Shown here in pieces: positions 29,901 through 37,767 of a DNA stretch of 41,782 bases. Source of the stretch: a virus; IMG/VR virus record IMGVR_UViG_3300032799_000147, positions 1-41,782 of that record; one strand, written 5' to 3'. A program made the translations under genes and the position numbers. The notes beneath the pieces are model-generated. The model was not told the DNA's origin, did not search any database, and saw only the letters and a list, made by a program, of their open reading frames with translations. Within the stretch, counting starts at the first letter, position 1, and each line of letters starts with the position of its first letter.

Positions 29901-32900
29901 CGCCCGTTCCGCCTTGGTGTTCACAAGCGCCAGCGTCTTATCCGCCCGCTCCCGCGCCTCCAGCCAGCGCGTATTAGCCTCCGCCTCATCAATCCGGCCA
30001 GCATTCAGCGCATCCAGAAGCGCCGCCGCCTTGTTCTGCAAACTCTTCGTCGTAATGCTCTGGATGTTCCCCGTCGCATTCCCTTCCCGCTTCGACTCCG
30101 CCACATTCTTGAGCGTGTACCGGATAGCGCTGGCCCCATCTTCCCTCACCAAGCCAGCACCCAAACCCGTCGCCGGCTCCCATCCCGCCGCCCGTTCCTC
30201 CTCCGTAAGCTGATTCCCCTCCGCCGCCCTGCCCTCGGCGGGTGCCTTTGCAGGTTGAACTACTCCACTCCCCGGCTTCGTCTCGCCCTGTTTCTCAATG
30301 GCCTTTGTGGGACCTTGTTTAGGTGAGGTGGTTGGTTGAGACGCCGGGGGTGGAGTAGGGGCGGGAGAAGGGAGCTTGCCCTCTGGAATATCAATGATGA
30401 TAGATGGATCGAGCACATATACAGTTGGACCGTTGGCGGGATTAAAACCAATTAAAACGTCATGCCCTTCTCGTTTTGCCTCGGTTATCTCCGTTTGGTT
30501 GACGCTGTGGAAACGGTCTCCTTCTATTTCTTTGGGGTTTTTGGCCGCCAAGTACACCGCAGAGATGTTTGTGTTTCGACCGTCCTCATTATTTATTCCC
30601 GCTCCTTCTTTCTGGCTCGTGAACCACGCTTCGCGCCAAGGAGTTTTTGTGCGTCCACCGCCATGAAACCACGCAACCCGAAAACGGCTATCGGTCACGC
30701 CCTTCATTTTCGTTTTGATGGTTTCCGGTTCTACATCAACCGATCTTCCTCTTCCGCGTAACCAGTCCCATTCATCTATGGGCGGACCAGAATATGGTTT
30801 GTAAACCGGACCTCTCGTTAATTGTTCCGCGTCAGTCAACTCCGCCGCCCTGCCCTCGGCGGGGGCGGCGGGCGACTTGATCTCGGAAAACGACACGTAT
30901 TCCATTGTGCCGTCCTTCATTCCTCCGCCTACTTCATAGGGTCTTGATACCAGTGTCTTGTTCGGGTCATATCCCAATTCTCGCAACGCATCCGGCATAA
31001 GGAACATGAACTTATCAATATCCGTATGGTCCGGGTTTCTCTGCAAGGCGTATTCTGCGTCATGGTCCATTGCCTTGCGTCCGGTTTCAATGTCGTATGT
31101 TTTGGCGTACTCATTGAATGCAGTCTCATCTGCCTTCGTCCATTCGCCCCTTCGGTCCGAAATCACGGCTTGCAACTCTGGCAAAATATCGGCGTATGGA
31201 ATAACCCGATCTGCCGTCACAGTCACTTCATGCACTCGGCCATCTTTTCCGGCATAGGATTTTGCCGTGCGCTGACTATCCGACAACCATATTCCTGTTG
31301 CTCGTTTCAGGACATCTCCAGTATGACGTTGACCAGTCCACAGTTTAAGCCCCTTGGCGCCCTCCGCCGCCCTGCCCTCGGCGGGGGCCTTTGCAGGCTC
31401 CGACTCTTGCGTCGTCGCCTTGGATACCGGCTTGGTCTCGCGGGGGATAGGGGAAAGGGGTTGGGGCGGGGCAGAAACGGGTGAGATAGGCTTGGAAGTT
31501 GGAGCCGTCTTATCAATCTTGATAGGTCCAAGTTTGTCTTTAACGACTTTGCGTAAAGCATTAATGGCTCCCAGTATAGTATCCTGAGAAGCTATGTTCT
31601 CGACTACATACGCATTGCCTTCGGGCCTTAGCAATGCCGCCGCATCAATAAGTCCTCCAACATCATCCCTACCGTGAAGAATAACGCGAATTTTTCCGTT
31701 GTCAGAATCCAATATCGTCGCATCTATCGGGGAACCTTTCTTTGTCTTTCCGACATCAAGTATCGTTTCTCGAACCGTTTCTTTTCCGTGAGCAAACTGT
31801 GACAATATTGATCCGTATGGCTCCAAAACGATTTTAGCAACCTTAGACACATCTTGCCGTCTCGTCCTCCCCTCCGCCGCCCTGCCCTCGGCGGGGGCGG
31901 GGGCCTCGGGGGTCCCTTCCTCTGGTTTCTGACCTCTGACCTCTGACCTCTGACCTCCGGCCTCTGGCCTCTGAATTGCGGGGGCGGGACTCGAACCCGC
32001 GGCTTCTTGAGCATGACTCAAGTCTTCTTCCGCTGAAGTACCCCGCGCTCGTGCGGTTCGCGCCGCGTCAATTACCGCGGCTTTCAGTTGTTCTTGTTGC
32101 CCTCTCAGATTCGGCGTCATCTTGGCGAACAATACATCCAGGAGCACTTGCGGTGTCATGGTTGCGGGTAGATTCTCTGCCACCGTTCCGCCATTCTCTT
32201 TCGCCAGACGTTCCGCTTCCCGGTATGCCTGGATGTATCCCGATGTGTTCATCCCCGCGTTCATTGCGAGTGCCCCGGCAAATCTCAGGACCGGGTTGGG
32301 GATCCATCCGGCTACTGCCCCGGACACTCCCAGCGCGAAAGCGTGTGCCGCCGCCGTGGCGCGTTGCATTTCCGTCTCGCCCTGTTCGGGATCAACCGGC
32401 GTTGTGGCATAAACCAGTCCCGCAAACTTCGCCGCCTGGGGACTGGCTTGTTTAACCGATTCCAGTATGGTCTTCTCCGCCTGGGCGCCTTCGCCGGCCT
32501 TCCCCAGTCCGCCGGCAAGTCCCAGTGTTGCGGCCGTAGTCGTAAAGGTCTCCCCGACGCCCTGGGCAATACGGTAGGCCGTCTCCAGGGGGACCCCGCC
32601 CGTCTGACTCATCTCCCGGGCCGTCTTCTCAGTCTGGTCTGCGCTCCATAGTTCCAGTCGGGTTGGTTTGCCCAGCTCCGCCTGCATTAGACTCGGCACG
32701 TTCGTCGGCAATTCGCCAGTGGGTTCCCGTGGTGCCCCCATCTTCTCCTTAACCGCCGCCGCAACCTTCGATGGTGCGAACAGTTGTCCCGCCAACTGCA
32801 ACACGCCACGGCCCATCCGGGTGAATCCTGCCGCCACACTCCCGCCTACGTTGACCGCCTGGCGCCCGACCTCGGGTGCAAGGGTGCCGGCCATTCCCGG

Positions 32901-33146
32901 CAAAGGCTCCATTCCCGCCGTTGCCGGCAGAATTTCCTTCTCAGGACGGGCCAGGACTGGTTCTGGCGGGGGGGGTGCTTGTGTTGTGGTGGGGGTATTT
33001 TGCCAGTCTTCTTCCCACGGCGGTTTCGTCGATTCGGCGCCGGCAATTGCCGGGGCGGGTGTAGATTCCGGACTGGAACCCCAGTCCTCTTCCCAGGGTT
33101 TCTTGCTGGGTTGACCGCCCCAATCCTCTTCCCACGGCATCGGCAT
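26919..33146 (-). CDS. Giant multidomain polyvalent / ejected internal protein
   Basis: 2,075 residues. N-terminus has three PWEEDW tags (residues 3-50) and Gly/Ala-rich hydrophobic regions (about 80-340). The tRNA-derived segment lies at 366-390. Residues 430-585 are an alpha/beta module (DATILDSDNGKIRVILHGRDD). Residues 595-755 (GQRHTGDVLKRATGIWLSDS; MEYVSFSEIKS) and 765-965 (AWFHGGGRTKTPWREAWFTS; AVYLAAKNPKEI) look like ADP-ribosyltransferase-type modules seen in phage polyvalent proteins. Residues 1190-2075 are a large helical region resembling LPD-type domains. Modules are separated by PAEGRAAE linkers from a dispersed repeat. Probably packaged and injected with DNA. Domain names are by pattern only. 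Confidence 0.6.
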   Translation of the reverse strand: MPMPWEEDWGGQPSKKPWEEDWGSSPESTPAPAIAGAESTKPPWEEDWQNTPTTTQAPPPPEPVLARPEKEILPATAGMEPLPGMAGTLAPEVGRQAVNVGGSVAAGFTRMGRGVLQLAGQLFAPSKVAAAVKEKMGAPREPTGELPTNVPSLMQAELGKPTRLELWSADQTEKTAREMSQTGGVPLETAYRIAQGVGETFTTTAATLGLAGGLGKAGEGAQAEKTILESVKQASPQAAKFAGLVYATTPVDPEQGETEMQRATAAAHAFALGVSGAVAGWIPNPVLRFAGALAMNAGMNTSGYIQAYREAERLAKENGGTVAENLPATMTPQVLLDVLFAKMTPNLRGQQEQLKAAVIDAARTARARGTSAEEDLSHAQEAAGSSPAPAIQRPEAGGQRSEVRGQKPEEGTPEAPAPAEGRAAEGRTRRQDVSKVAKIVLEPYGSILSQFAHGKETVRETILDVGKTKKGSPIDATILDSDNGKIRVILHGRDDVGGLIDAAALLRPEGNAYVVENIASQDTILGAINALRKVVKDKLGPIKIDKTAPTSKPISPVSAPPQPLSPIPRETKPVSKATTQESEPAKAPAEGRAAEGAKGLKLWTGQRHTGDVLKRATGIWLSDSQRTAKSYAGKDGRVHEVTVTADRVIPYADILPELQAVISDRRGEWTKADETAFNEYAKTYDIETGRKAMDHDAEYALQRNPDHTDIDKFMFLMPDALRELGYDPNKTLVSRPYEVGGGMKDGTMEYVSFSEIKSPAAPAEGRAAELTDAEQLTRGPVYKPYSGPPIDEWDWLRGRGRSVDVEPETIKTKMKGVTDSRFRVAWFHGGGRTKTPWREAWFTSQKEGAGINNEDGRNTNISAVYLAAKNPKEIEGDRFHSVNQTEITEAKREGHDVLIGFNPANGPTVYVLDPSIIIDIPEGKLPSPAPTPPPASQPTTSPKQGPTKAIEKQGETKPGSGVVQPAKAPAEGRAAEGNQLTEEERAAGWEPATGLGAGLVREDGASAIRYTLKNVAESKREGNATGNIQSITTKSLQNKAAALLDALNAGRIDEAEANTRWLEARERADKTLALVNTKAERAQAAANESAQAELFPEVAARPGELELLNTPPGADIQRQSKMISKSGSVPTPSVGFWKDFWAKTKYLFDPNRGMDSKMYEAFNQYQRSMEASALLGREQRNVIRGVVADLQKQHGRDVVMDRLRMVQDGTITIDQFAKDFKLSEQSQIVKGLKSIEQANRDRQAFIAEWEGLPETLRQTIRDNANYQTREYLRFVQKGKFEPSPAAYADAVTEIRTGIEAAVAKMAGQASRLVSGQKRAKFDVPRWMETGDTRLISGLSETRQRAAGLLRNKYLELRRVIDTVGYRDGKVAADVNATALHGAAEDWVNYYLNREPGGGAGGRASGGVEIGKLQHRFMEGAFRKLYGEITDPAERQALTATGQAHMMAGMTFFRRALAEGEGTLWAQMPNAERRLTERLGDTTNATDRKRFGGLAGKYVTPEFYHMVQGENNSGSIAATVKALWYTPMSFQRMAKLLTPKTAGRNYLTAITGFALGSGDVFNRTWVRRFAEGHTLLWQYAKGDPKAIATVRMMIENGAFTPSAASTVEDLRQALGSAPEKAAALGEKVATAYSYIDFPSKYASFTSNLDAGMTAEAAAQHVRDFYQDKSRTPRIVGKVSRTGLADYVSYSYDSARISVNQASAAAGALIRGDPRPAIGFTLSRALWATLLTQGTGTLLTVAKTLAKLGGDEDKKEGKYAPADETELSALRNLVPNYDRNTPLLLMRREHPDGTVTRHYVVIGGQTAFPMEDAIIGALQSRAQGSSFVQAWGQSVLKAADPGMQINSLLRATTGTDFQGKSTPTGKGLLDAYPGKVEPERARVVRDAAIGLAMDYLPQYPAGMLRDLWNRQVKEDAGVQQVGLLARHEREASDILVAAHRLIRGYRIEQGDANAMLTKAVRPHIKGLQETETIIGRILKSGIEKSGITPDDQARGESAQNARADYLRVIADRVRDAQVFAPEWFKPVDVVNILTMSGLSFQNAVTVTEMARGKITQPSRKIPVPKIDWRNVARPGAL
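30219..30254. repeat. CCGCCCTGCCCTCGGCGG repeat, copy 1
   Basis: Encodes KAPAEGRAAEG between modules of the polyvalent protein (near residue 967). Confidence 0.8.
30841..30868. repeat. CCGCCCTGCCCTCGGCGG repeat, copy 2
   Basis: Encodes APAEGRAAEL near residue 763. Confidence 0.8.
31361..31396. repeat. CCGCCCTGCCCTCGGCGG repeat, copy 3
   Basis: Encodes KAPAEGRAAEG near residue 590; 3' extension CTTTGCAGG shared with copy 1. Confidence 0.8.
31871..31900. repeat. CCGCCCTGCCCTCGGCGG repeat, copy 4
   Basis: Encodes APAEGRAAEG near residue 420, just after the tRNA/GACCTCTG block. Confidence 0.8.
31925..31973. repeat. GACCTCTG array next to the tRNA
   Basis: Six or so CTGACCT/CTGGCCT units directly abutting the 3' end of the tRNA, translated as a SEVRGQ-type linker in the polyvalent protein. 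Confidence 0.85.
31976..32047 (-). tRNA. tRNA with CAU anticodon (Met, initiator-like acceptor) inside a coding gene
   Basis: A complete 72-nt cloverleaf: acceptor CGCGGGG/CCCCGCA with a C1-A72 mismatch, D stem CTTC/GAAG with GG in the loop, anticodon stem CTTGA/TCAAG with loop GTCATGC (anticodon CAT), variable AAGCC, T arm GCGGG-TTCGAGT-CCCGC, discriminator A, no encoded CCA. The acceptor stem equals that of bacterial initiator tRNA, but the three GC pairs of the initiator anticodon stem are missing and pair 11-24 is T-A, so it is mixed elongator/initiator in type. The enclosing gene is read straight through it in frame. Confidence 0.85.
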
Positions 33147-34498
33147 CAGACTTTCTCCCAGGCTCCCGGATCCTTCGGATTACCGCCCTTGAACCTGTAC
33201 CCGTTCTTCACCGTTCCGGGTGCTGGCGCGCCCGGCGCCGCCGCCTCGGCCGCCGGTGTTGTTGCAGCGGGTTTCCCTGCGTTCTGAAGCGCCGTAATTT
33301 GGTCTAGTAGTGTCTGATTCTCTGACTTATACACGGGTTGGCCATACTTCCCGATATCGCCTCTGAACACTGAAATCTTTCCATCTGACGATTTGATCTC
33401 ATGTCCATAGGGAGGTAATTCCCCCTCCCACTTGGCGCCGAGTACGCTGTCCGCCAGACGTTGTTTGATGTTATTGGTGAAGGCGTTCTGCTCCTGGGCA
33501 TCTGCACGCTTCGATTCCTCCAGCGTCAACTTGCGGTCCTGCCACTGGCTCTTGGCTTCCAACTCTTTCCCTTTCGCCGCCGCCTTCGTCCCCGCGACAT
33601 TCTCTCTGGATGTCCCCGCCAGTTTCGCCGCCGCCTCGGTCGCCTGCGCCCGGCGTTCCGCCGCCGCCAGGCTCTGGTCCACCTTGTACTTCTCTCGCGC
33701 ATCCACTCGCGCAATGTCCGCCTCGCGTTTCGCCGCGCGGCCCCCTGCCAATAGTTGCCGGTCGATTCCCGCCAGTTGCGCACCCGTTTGTTTCTGCTGG
33801 TAGCCGGGCATCTGGCCGGCGCTTCCCATCTTCTTCGCCAGTTGATCCCGTTGCGCGCCAAGCGCTTCTTCCGCCGTCATTATCGTACCGCCTCTGAACG
33901 GATTCTCTCCACCAACCGATGGCGCCTCTATGCCCATCTTCACCCTCTGATTGTGCACCCATGATGCTCGGTCCCTGATCTGTTCCCCATTCGGCCCCTC
34001 ATGCGTCACTGTCCTCGTAATCTCCGCACCGTCGGGAATCCCGTTGTTGTTCCGGTCCGCCATGTCAAAGTCCGGCTTCTCTCCGGAATAGTCGGCCGCC
34101 GGCACACCTTCCGCCGATAGAAACTGCGGTTTCTCCATTGGCGCTTCCACCGCTGGCGGCGCCATAACGGTCGGCTGATATGGCTGTTGTCGGGCCATTG
34201 CCAGCATGGTCGGGTCCTGAAGCGCCTCCATTGCCCGGCCGGGACTCATTTCCCGCGTGTCCCCAGGGCCCGGCAGGGTAACACGCCCCATGGGTATCGC
34301 CGCCGCTTCTCCGGCCGCCATGACCCGGGCTCCAACTCCGCCCAGGTCCTCCGGGCGGATCCCGTTCACACCGGCCCGTTCCCGTTCCGCTTGCAAGGCG
34401 ATCGCCTCCGCCGCCTTCCGGCGCGCATCTTCTTCCGCCCTTTCCGCCACCCGGTCAAATGTCCCCGTCCATTCCCGTCCTCTATACATTACTGGCAT
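33146..34498 (-). CDS. Internal virion protein with coiled coil and Ca-loop-like motif
   Basis: 450 residues; AGAAGGAGA upstream of the ATG, TGATG overlap with the polyvalent gene downstream. Charged helical start, a DRNNNGIPDGAEI calcium-loop-like motif (about residue 150), then a long Ala/Lys/Gln helix (RVDAREKYKVDQSLAAAERR...) and an Ala/Pro-rich end. Paired with the giant gene, it is probably part of the ejected internal core. Confidence 0.6.
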   Translation of the reverse strand: MPVMYRGREWTGTFDRVAERAEEDARRKAAEAIALQAERERAGVNGIRPEDLGGVGARVMAAGEAAAIPMGRVTLPGPGDTREMSPGRAMEALQDPTMLAMARQQPYQPTVMAPPAVEAPMEKPQFLSAEGVPAADYSGEKPDFDMADRNNNGIPDGAEITRTVTHEGPNGEQIRDRASWVHNQRVKMGIEAPSVGGENPFRGGTIMTAEEALGAQRDQLAKKMGSAGQMPGYQQKQTGAQLAGIDRQLLAGGRAAKREADIARVDAREKYKVDQSLAAAERRAQATEAAAKLAGTSRENVAGTKAAAKGKELEAKSQWQDRKLTLEESKRADAQEQNAFTNNIKQRLADSVLGAKWEGELPPYGHEIKSSDGKISVFRGDIGKYGQPVYKSENQTLLDQITALQNAGKPAATTPAAEAAAPGAPAPGTVKNGYRFKGGNPKDPGAWEKV

Positions 34499-34871
34499 GG
34501 TCTGTCTCCTTCTGTATCACGGCGCGGTACGCCAACACGAGTTCTGCCCGCGCCTTGTTCTTCGCACAGTTCCCGCTGCAATTCTCGGTCGCCGCATAGA
34601 CGGCCGTTTCGACTTCGTGCAGTTGCGCCTTCAACGCCGTCCACGGCCCGGCGTCCGGCGCCGCCTCGATCGCCGCCTTGGCTTCCAGGAAAGGTTGCGC
34701 CGGATCCGGCAGCTCGGTCCAGGGTTTGCCATGCGGACAGTCGAAGTCCCGCGCCAGGATGTCCGCGAAGGCGGCCCGCAGACTCTCCCGCCATGCCTGC
34801 CCGGCGGCCGGTGCCCGGCAGGTCTTGCAGTGGGCCTGGCTCTCGCAATGTGTTGATCCAAAGAAGTTCAT
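34482..34871 (-). CDS. Cys-containing helical protein
   Basis: About 129 residues from the ATG at 34871, one base after the preceding stop. Early CESQAHCKTC and a later CSGNCAKN pair suggest metal binding; the centre is helical (AWRESLRAAFADILA). Sits between two virion genes. Function unknown. Confidence 0.55.
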   Translation of the reverse strand: MNFFGSTHCESQAHCKTCRAPAAGQAWRESLRAAFADILARDFDCPHGKPWTELPDPAQPFLEAKAAIEAAPDAGPWTALKAQLHEVETAVYAATENCSGNCAKNKARAELVLAYRAVIQKETDHASNV

Positions 34872-34872
34872 G

Positions 34873-35310
34873 TTATGACACCACACAGGTTGCCTGAGAC
34901 TGATGATCTGGGATACCACCGTGCCACGGATAAGTTCCCGGAATTATACACGGGTCTGAACTCCCCCACCATACTTGGTTCGGCCTGTCTGTCTGCCAGA
35001 CCGCCCAGATCTGCACCGCCCAGATGTCCGGCCACCAATAAAGGACGATCTTCGCTTCGTCGAAAGTCGGATTGGCAGGATAAAGCCACTCATACGGTCT
35101 ATAAGTAACTACCCACAAACCATTCCAGACACTCCAACTACCCGTAAGTCCGGCGAACGTAATATTATATTTGTTTTTCAGTTTCGGATCACAATCGTGG
35201 TAGTCATTGCCACAGCAGCAGTCCTCAAACTCCGCCCGCGTTATCAGGACCGGCTTCCCGCTCTGTACGGGAAACTTGCCGCCCGCCATTATGTGAAATG
35301 GACTCCCCAT
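34873..35310 (-). CDS. Aromatic-rich structural protein
   Basis: 145 residues with a very high Trp/Tyr content (WSVWNGLWVVTYRPYEWLYP, YWWPDIWAVQIWAVW) and CCCG near residue 32. Beta-rich; could bind carbohydrate or form a tail tip. GAGAGGAAAC before the ATG. Family not recognised. Confidence 0.6.
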   Translation of the reverse strand: MGSPFHIMAGGKFPVQSGKPVLITRAEFEDCCCGNDYHDCDPKLKNKYNITFAGLTGSWSVWNGLWVVTYRPYEWLYPANPTFDEAKIVLYWWPDIWAVQIWAVWQTDRPNQVWWGSSDPCIIPGTYPWHGGIPDHQSQATCVVS

Positions 35311-35319
35311 GTTTCCTCT

Positions 35320-35583
35320 CTACGGACACGCGAATGTTTCCACCGCCACCCAGCCTATCGTTCCTTCGGCGTTCTTGCCGAGTAGGTATACCGGATCCGT
35401 TATGATTCCATAGGCGGCCGGTTCGGCAACATGTTGTTCATACTCGTCGCCGATGCGCTTCGTCTGATCCAGTCCGCCCACACTGGGCGGCTGTGCGCCT
35501 TCCAATGCGTCGAGTCTGGCCTCCGCGATCGCCAGTGCCGCTTGCAGTTCCTCCGCCGGATCCTGTTCAACCTCGTCGCTCAT
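35320..35583 (-). CDS. Small acidic protein
   Basis: 87 residues. Helical acidic start (EQDPAEELQAALAIAEARLDALEG), then a beta end (GIITDPVYLLGKNAEGTIGWVAVETF). ATGA overlap with the 414-residue gene upstream. Likely virion assembly accessory. Confidence 0.6.
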   Translation of the reverse strand: MSDEVEQDPAEELQAALAIAEARLDALEGAQPPSVGGLDQTKRIGDEYEQHVAEPAAYGIITDPVYLLGKNAEGTIGWVAVETFACP

Positions 35584-36824
35584 GGTACGTCATCCACCCA
35601 TCCCGTGTCCGAGAACAGGAATATCCGGGTTGCCTTCCATTGTCCGCCGCTTTCCGTGATCTTCGACTCCGGCTCCAGTTGCGGGTCGGCGCCTTCTTCC
35701 GTCTTCCACCAGTTCGCGGCCCCCGCGAACGTCGCAAAATGCCGCGACTGTTCGATGAACACCCACTTCCGCATCTCGTCAACATACTCCGCCGTCACCT
35801 TATCGTAAATCCGCCGATACCGCCTCCTCTCAAAGTAACTCGTGATCGGGTTCTCGTATGCCGCCACCCTGTCCCCGCCCGGCGGTGTCTTCGTAATGGT
35901 GTAGTCCCGCAATCCCAGGCGATTCAATCCGCCGGAGACGGAATTGTTCGTTGTCGCGTCCAGGCCGGACAGATCCGTATCCTCCGTCTGCTCTACCTCA
36001 GTCGCATTCGACACCCGCTTATAAAACGCCGTGCCCCGGAAGGTCTGCCACGTCTTGCTCCACGCCTGGCGCACCCCCTGCCACGTCGTCTCGTCGATGT
36101 CCTGACTGCAATCGGCGTTCTTCTGCCGGTGTTGTTCCCGCGCTTCGCCGACAACGGCCGCCGTCATGCTCTTCAGTCCGATGTCCGTCCCCGCATCGTT
36201 CTTGTCCCCCGCCTTGACCCCGCGGTGGTGGGTGCTCAACACCTTTTCCTCGGAGTCGATCCGGCTCGTGTACTCCGCCACCTTCTGGTACAGCCGTGTC
36301 CGCTTCGAGATCCAGTAATTGTAGGTCCCCGTCTCCGAATCCCGAGTCACCCCATCCCGTTCGTAATTGATTGCCAGCGCAACATCCGCCGCCGGCAACG
36401 TCACCAGGGTGGGCGCCTTGAAATAATAGGTCGTATCCACGTCGTAGGAACAGTTGTTCTCCGTCTCCACACCGGAGACCGTAACGTTCCCCTTGTAGAG
36501 CACTTGGAACAGACGCAGTTTCGGCAGATCGTCAACCGTCACCCAGTCATACGTCACCCGGCCCCCGTACCAGATACCCGATCGCGTCTTCCCATTGTGC
36601 ACCATGGGCGTCGTCACCGTGGGCGCGGCCGCCGACGTGTCGTCGGTGTAGTTCGCCGGGTCCGTCCACATCTTCAGGAAGATCACCGCCGCGTCCATGG
36701 ATTCCTGCTTGTCCACGTCCATATACCGCGTCAACACGTCCTCCGCGAACCCCTGCGCGTCGTCGCTCTTCAGCAACCGCCACTTGTTCCCCGCCAGTAA
36801 TTCTTTGACCGTCGCGTTATTCAT
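35580..36824 (-). CDS. Virion structural protein
   Basis: 414 residues, mixed alpha/beta, with VTYDWVTVDDLPKLRLFQVL, THHRGVKAGDKND and a C-terminal ATRIFLFSDTGWVDDV. No enzyme motif. Size and place beside other tail/internal genes suggest a tail-hub or fibre-adaptor protein. Family not recognised. Confidence 0.6.
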   Translation of the reverse strand: MNNATVKELLAGNKWRLLKSDDAQGFAEDVLTRYMDVDKQESMDAAVIFLKMWTDPANYTDDTSAAAPTVTTPMVHNGKTRSGIWYGGRVTYDWVTVDDLPKLRLFQVLYKGNVTVSGVETENNCSYDVDTTYYFKAPTLVTLPAADVALAINYERDGVTRDSETGTYNYWISKRTRLYQKVAEYTSRIDSEEKVLSTHHRGVKAGDKNDAGTDIGLKSMTAAVVGEAREQHRQKNADCSQDIDETTWQGVRQAWSKTWQTFRGTAFYKRVSNATEVEQTEDTDLSGLDATTNNSVSGGLNRLGLRDYTITKTPPGGDRVAAYENPITSYFERRRYRRIYDKVTAEYVDEMRKWVFIEQSRHFATFAGAANWWKTEEGADPQLEPESKITESGGQWKATRIFLFSDTGWVDDVP

Positions 36825-36840
36825 CTTCCATCGCCTTCGG

Positions 36841-37368
36841 TTACGTTGCTTTCAAGATATGATCCGTGCCGAGGGGGTTGACGCTCGCATCCGTGTCGTC
36901 CCCGACAATCACATATCCGACGAACACCAGGTCGGGACTCGTCGCCATGAGTCCCGGCGAGACTTGATACGGCTCAACATTGCACAGCACTCTCCGCTTG
37001 GCGTGTAGCAACCCCTCGAATATCAACTCTGAACAGAACCAGCGCTTCCGCGCCGGTCCCTTGATCCGCAGGATGAACCCGACAATTCCAAAATAGTCAT
37101 ATCCACAGCCAATCTCCGACGTGAGGAACGCCAGCAAGTTTGCGTGTTCGTCTTCTGAGAGCGGATCTTGCAAGTCGAACAGGTCAACGCGGGTTCCCTT
37201 CGTGTGGTTATCCCCCCAGTGTTTCACGTGCTGAACCGTTGGTTGCCATGCCTCGATCTCGCTCTTGTCGCCATCCCATTCAATCCAAGAAACGTGCGAC
37301 CACCGACTCCAGTTAAACCACTTTATGAGCCGGCTGAGAATGGATGTGCCACGGTAGAACGCGATCAT
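36841..37368 (-). CDS. Papain-like (YiiX/NlpC-type) cell-wall hydrolase
   Basis: 175 residues from the ATG at 37368 (GGAGGGG upstream). Layout of permuted papain-fold peptidases: His25 in WSHVSWI, Glu39 in EIEAW, CGYDYFGIVGF, and Cys112 in WFCSEL. Cys after His is the YiiX/YaeF-type order. It would cut peptidoglycan peptides or amides, as endolysin or entry enzyme. Two small membrane proteins lie directly upstream in ATGA-coupled order, which favours lysis. Confidence 0.72.
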   Translation of the reverse strand: MIAFYRGTSILSRLIKWFNWSRWSHVSWIEWDGDKSEIEAWQPTVQHVKHWGDNHTKGTRVDLFDLQDPLSEDEHANLLAFLTSEIGCGYDYFGIVGFILRIKGPARKRWFCSELIFEGLLHAKRRVLCNVEPYQVSPGLMATSPDLVFVGYVIVGDDTDASVNPLGTDHILKAT

Positions 37369-37478
37369 AGCCCCTCCTTCCGCAAAAACCAAAGCAGACA
37401 CATCACACACAACGCCAAGACGAGCGCGAACCGCAACGGCGAGTCGTCAGAAACGTAGTCTTTCCAGCCGTCAATCAT
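37365..37478 (-). CDS. 37-residue membrane protein, possible holin/antiholin
   Basis: RFALVLALCVMCLLWFL (about residues 16-32) is a single transmembrane helix after a hydrophilic start; the end is basic (RKEGL). ATGA overlaps on both sides couple it to the coil-TM gene upstream and the hydrolase downstream. Confidence 0.6.
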   Translation of the reverse strand: MIDGWKDYVSDDSPLRFALVLALCVMCLLWFLRKEGL

Positions 37479-37753
37479 TTCAGAACCTTTTCCACGGCCC
37501 AGACAACGCAGCCGACGAAAGCAGAGGCCGCGACGACGATTCCCGCCAACTTCGCCCGGTCCAGTTCCAGGGATTTGACTCGGCTCTCGATGTCCGCGTG
37601 CCGTTCAACCGGACACATGCGGTTAGACAGAGCGTTAATGGCTTCCCATTGTTTGCCCCGCGATTCCTCTTGCCGGTCCATGCGGGCAGTCAGGTCGGCG
37701 CGTAGTGTGTGAATCGCGTCCAGAATAAGTTCAACCTGTTCTTCGTCGCCCAT
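37475..37753 (-). CDS. Holin-like coiled-coil/TM protein
   Basis: 92 residues: coiled coil (LILDAIHTLRADLTARMDRQ, ADIESRVKSLELDR) and a C-terminal transmembrane helix (LAGIVVAASAFVGCVVWAV). XhlA/holin-like layout: a cytoplasmic coil with membrane tail. First gene of the lysis set. Confidence 0.65.
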   Translation of the reverse strand: MGDEEQVELILDAIHTLRADLTARMDRQEESRGKQWEAINALSNRMCPVERHADIESRVKSLELDRAKLAGIVVAASAFVGCVVWAVEKVLK

Positions 37754-37767
37754 AGTCCCGCCTTTCC

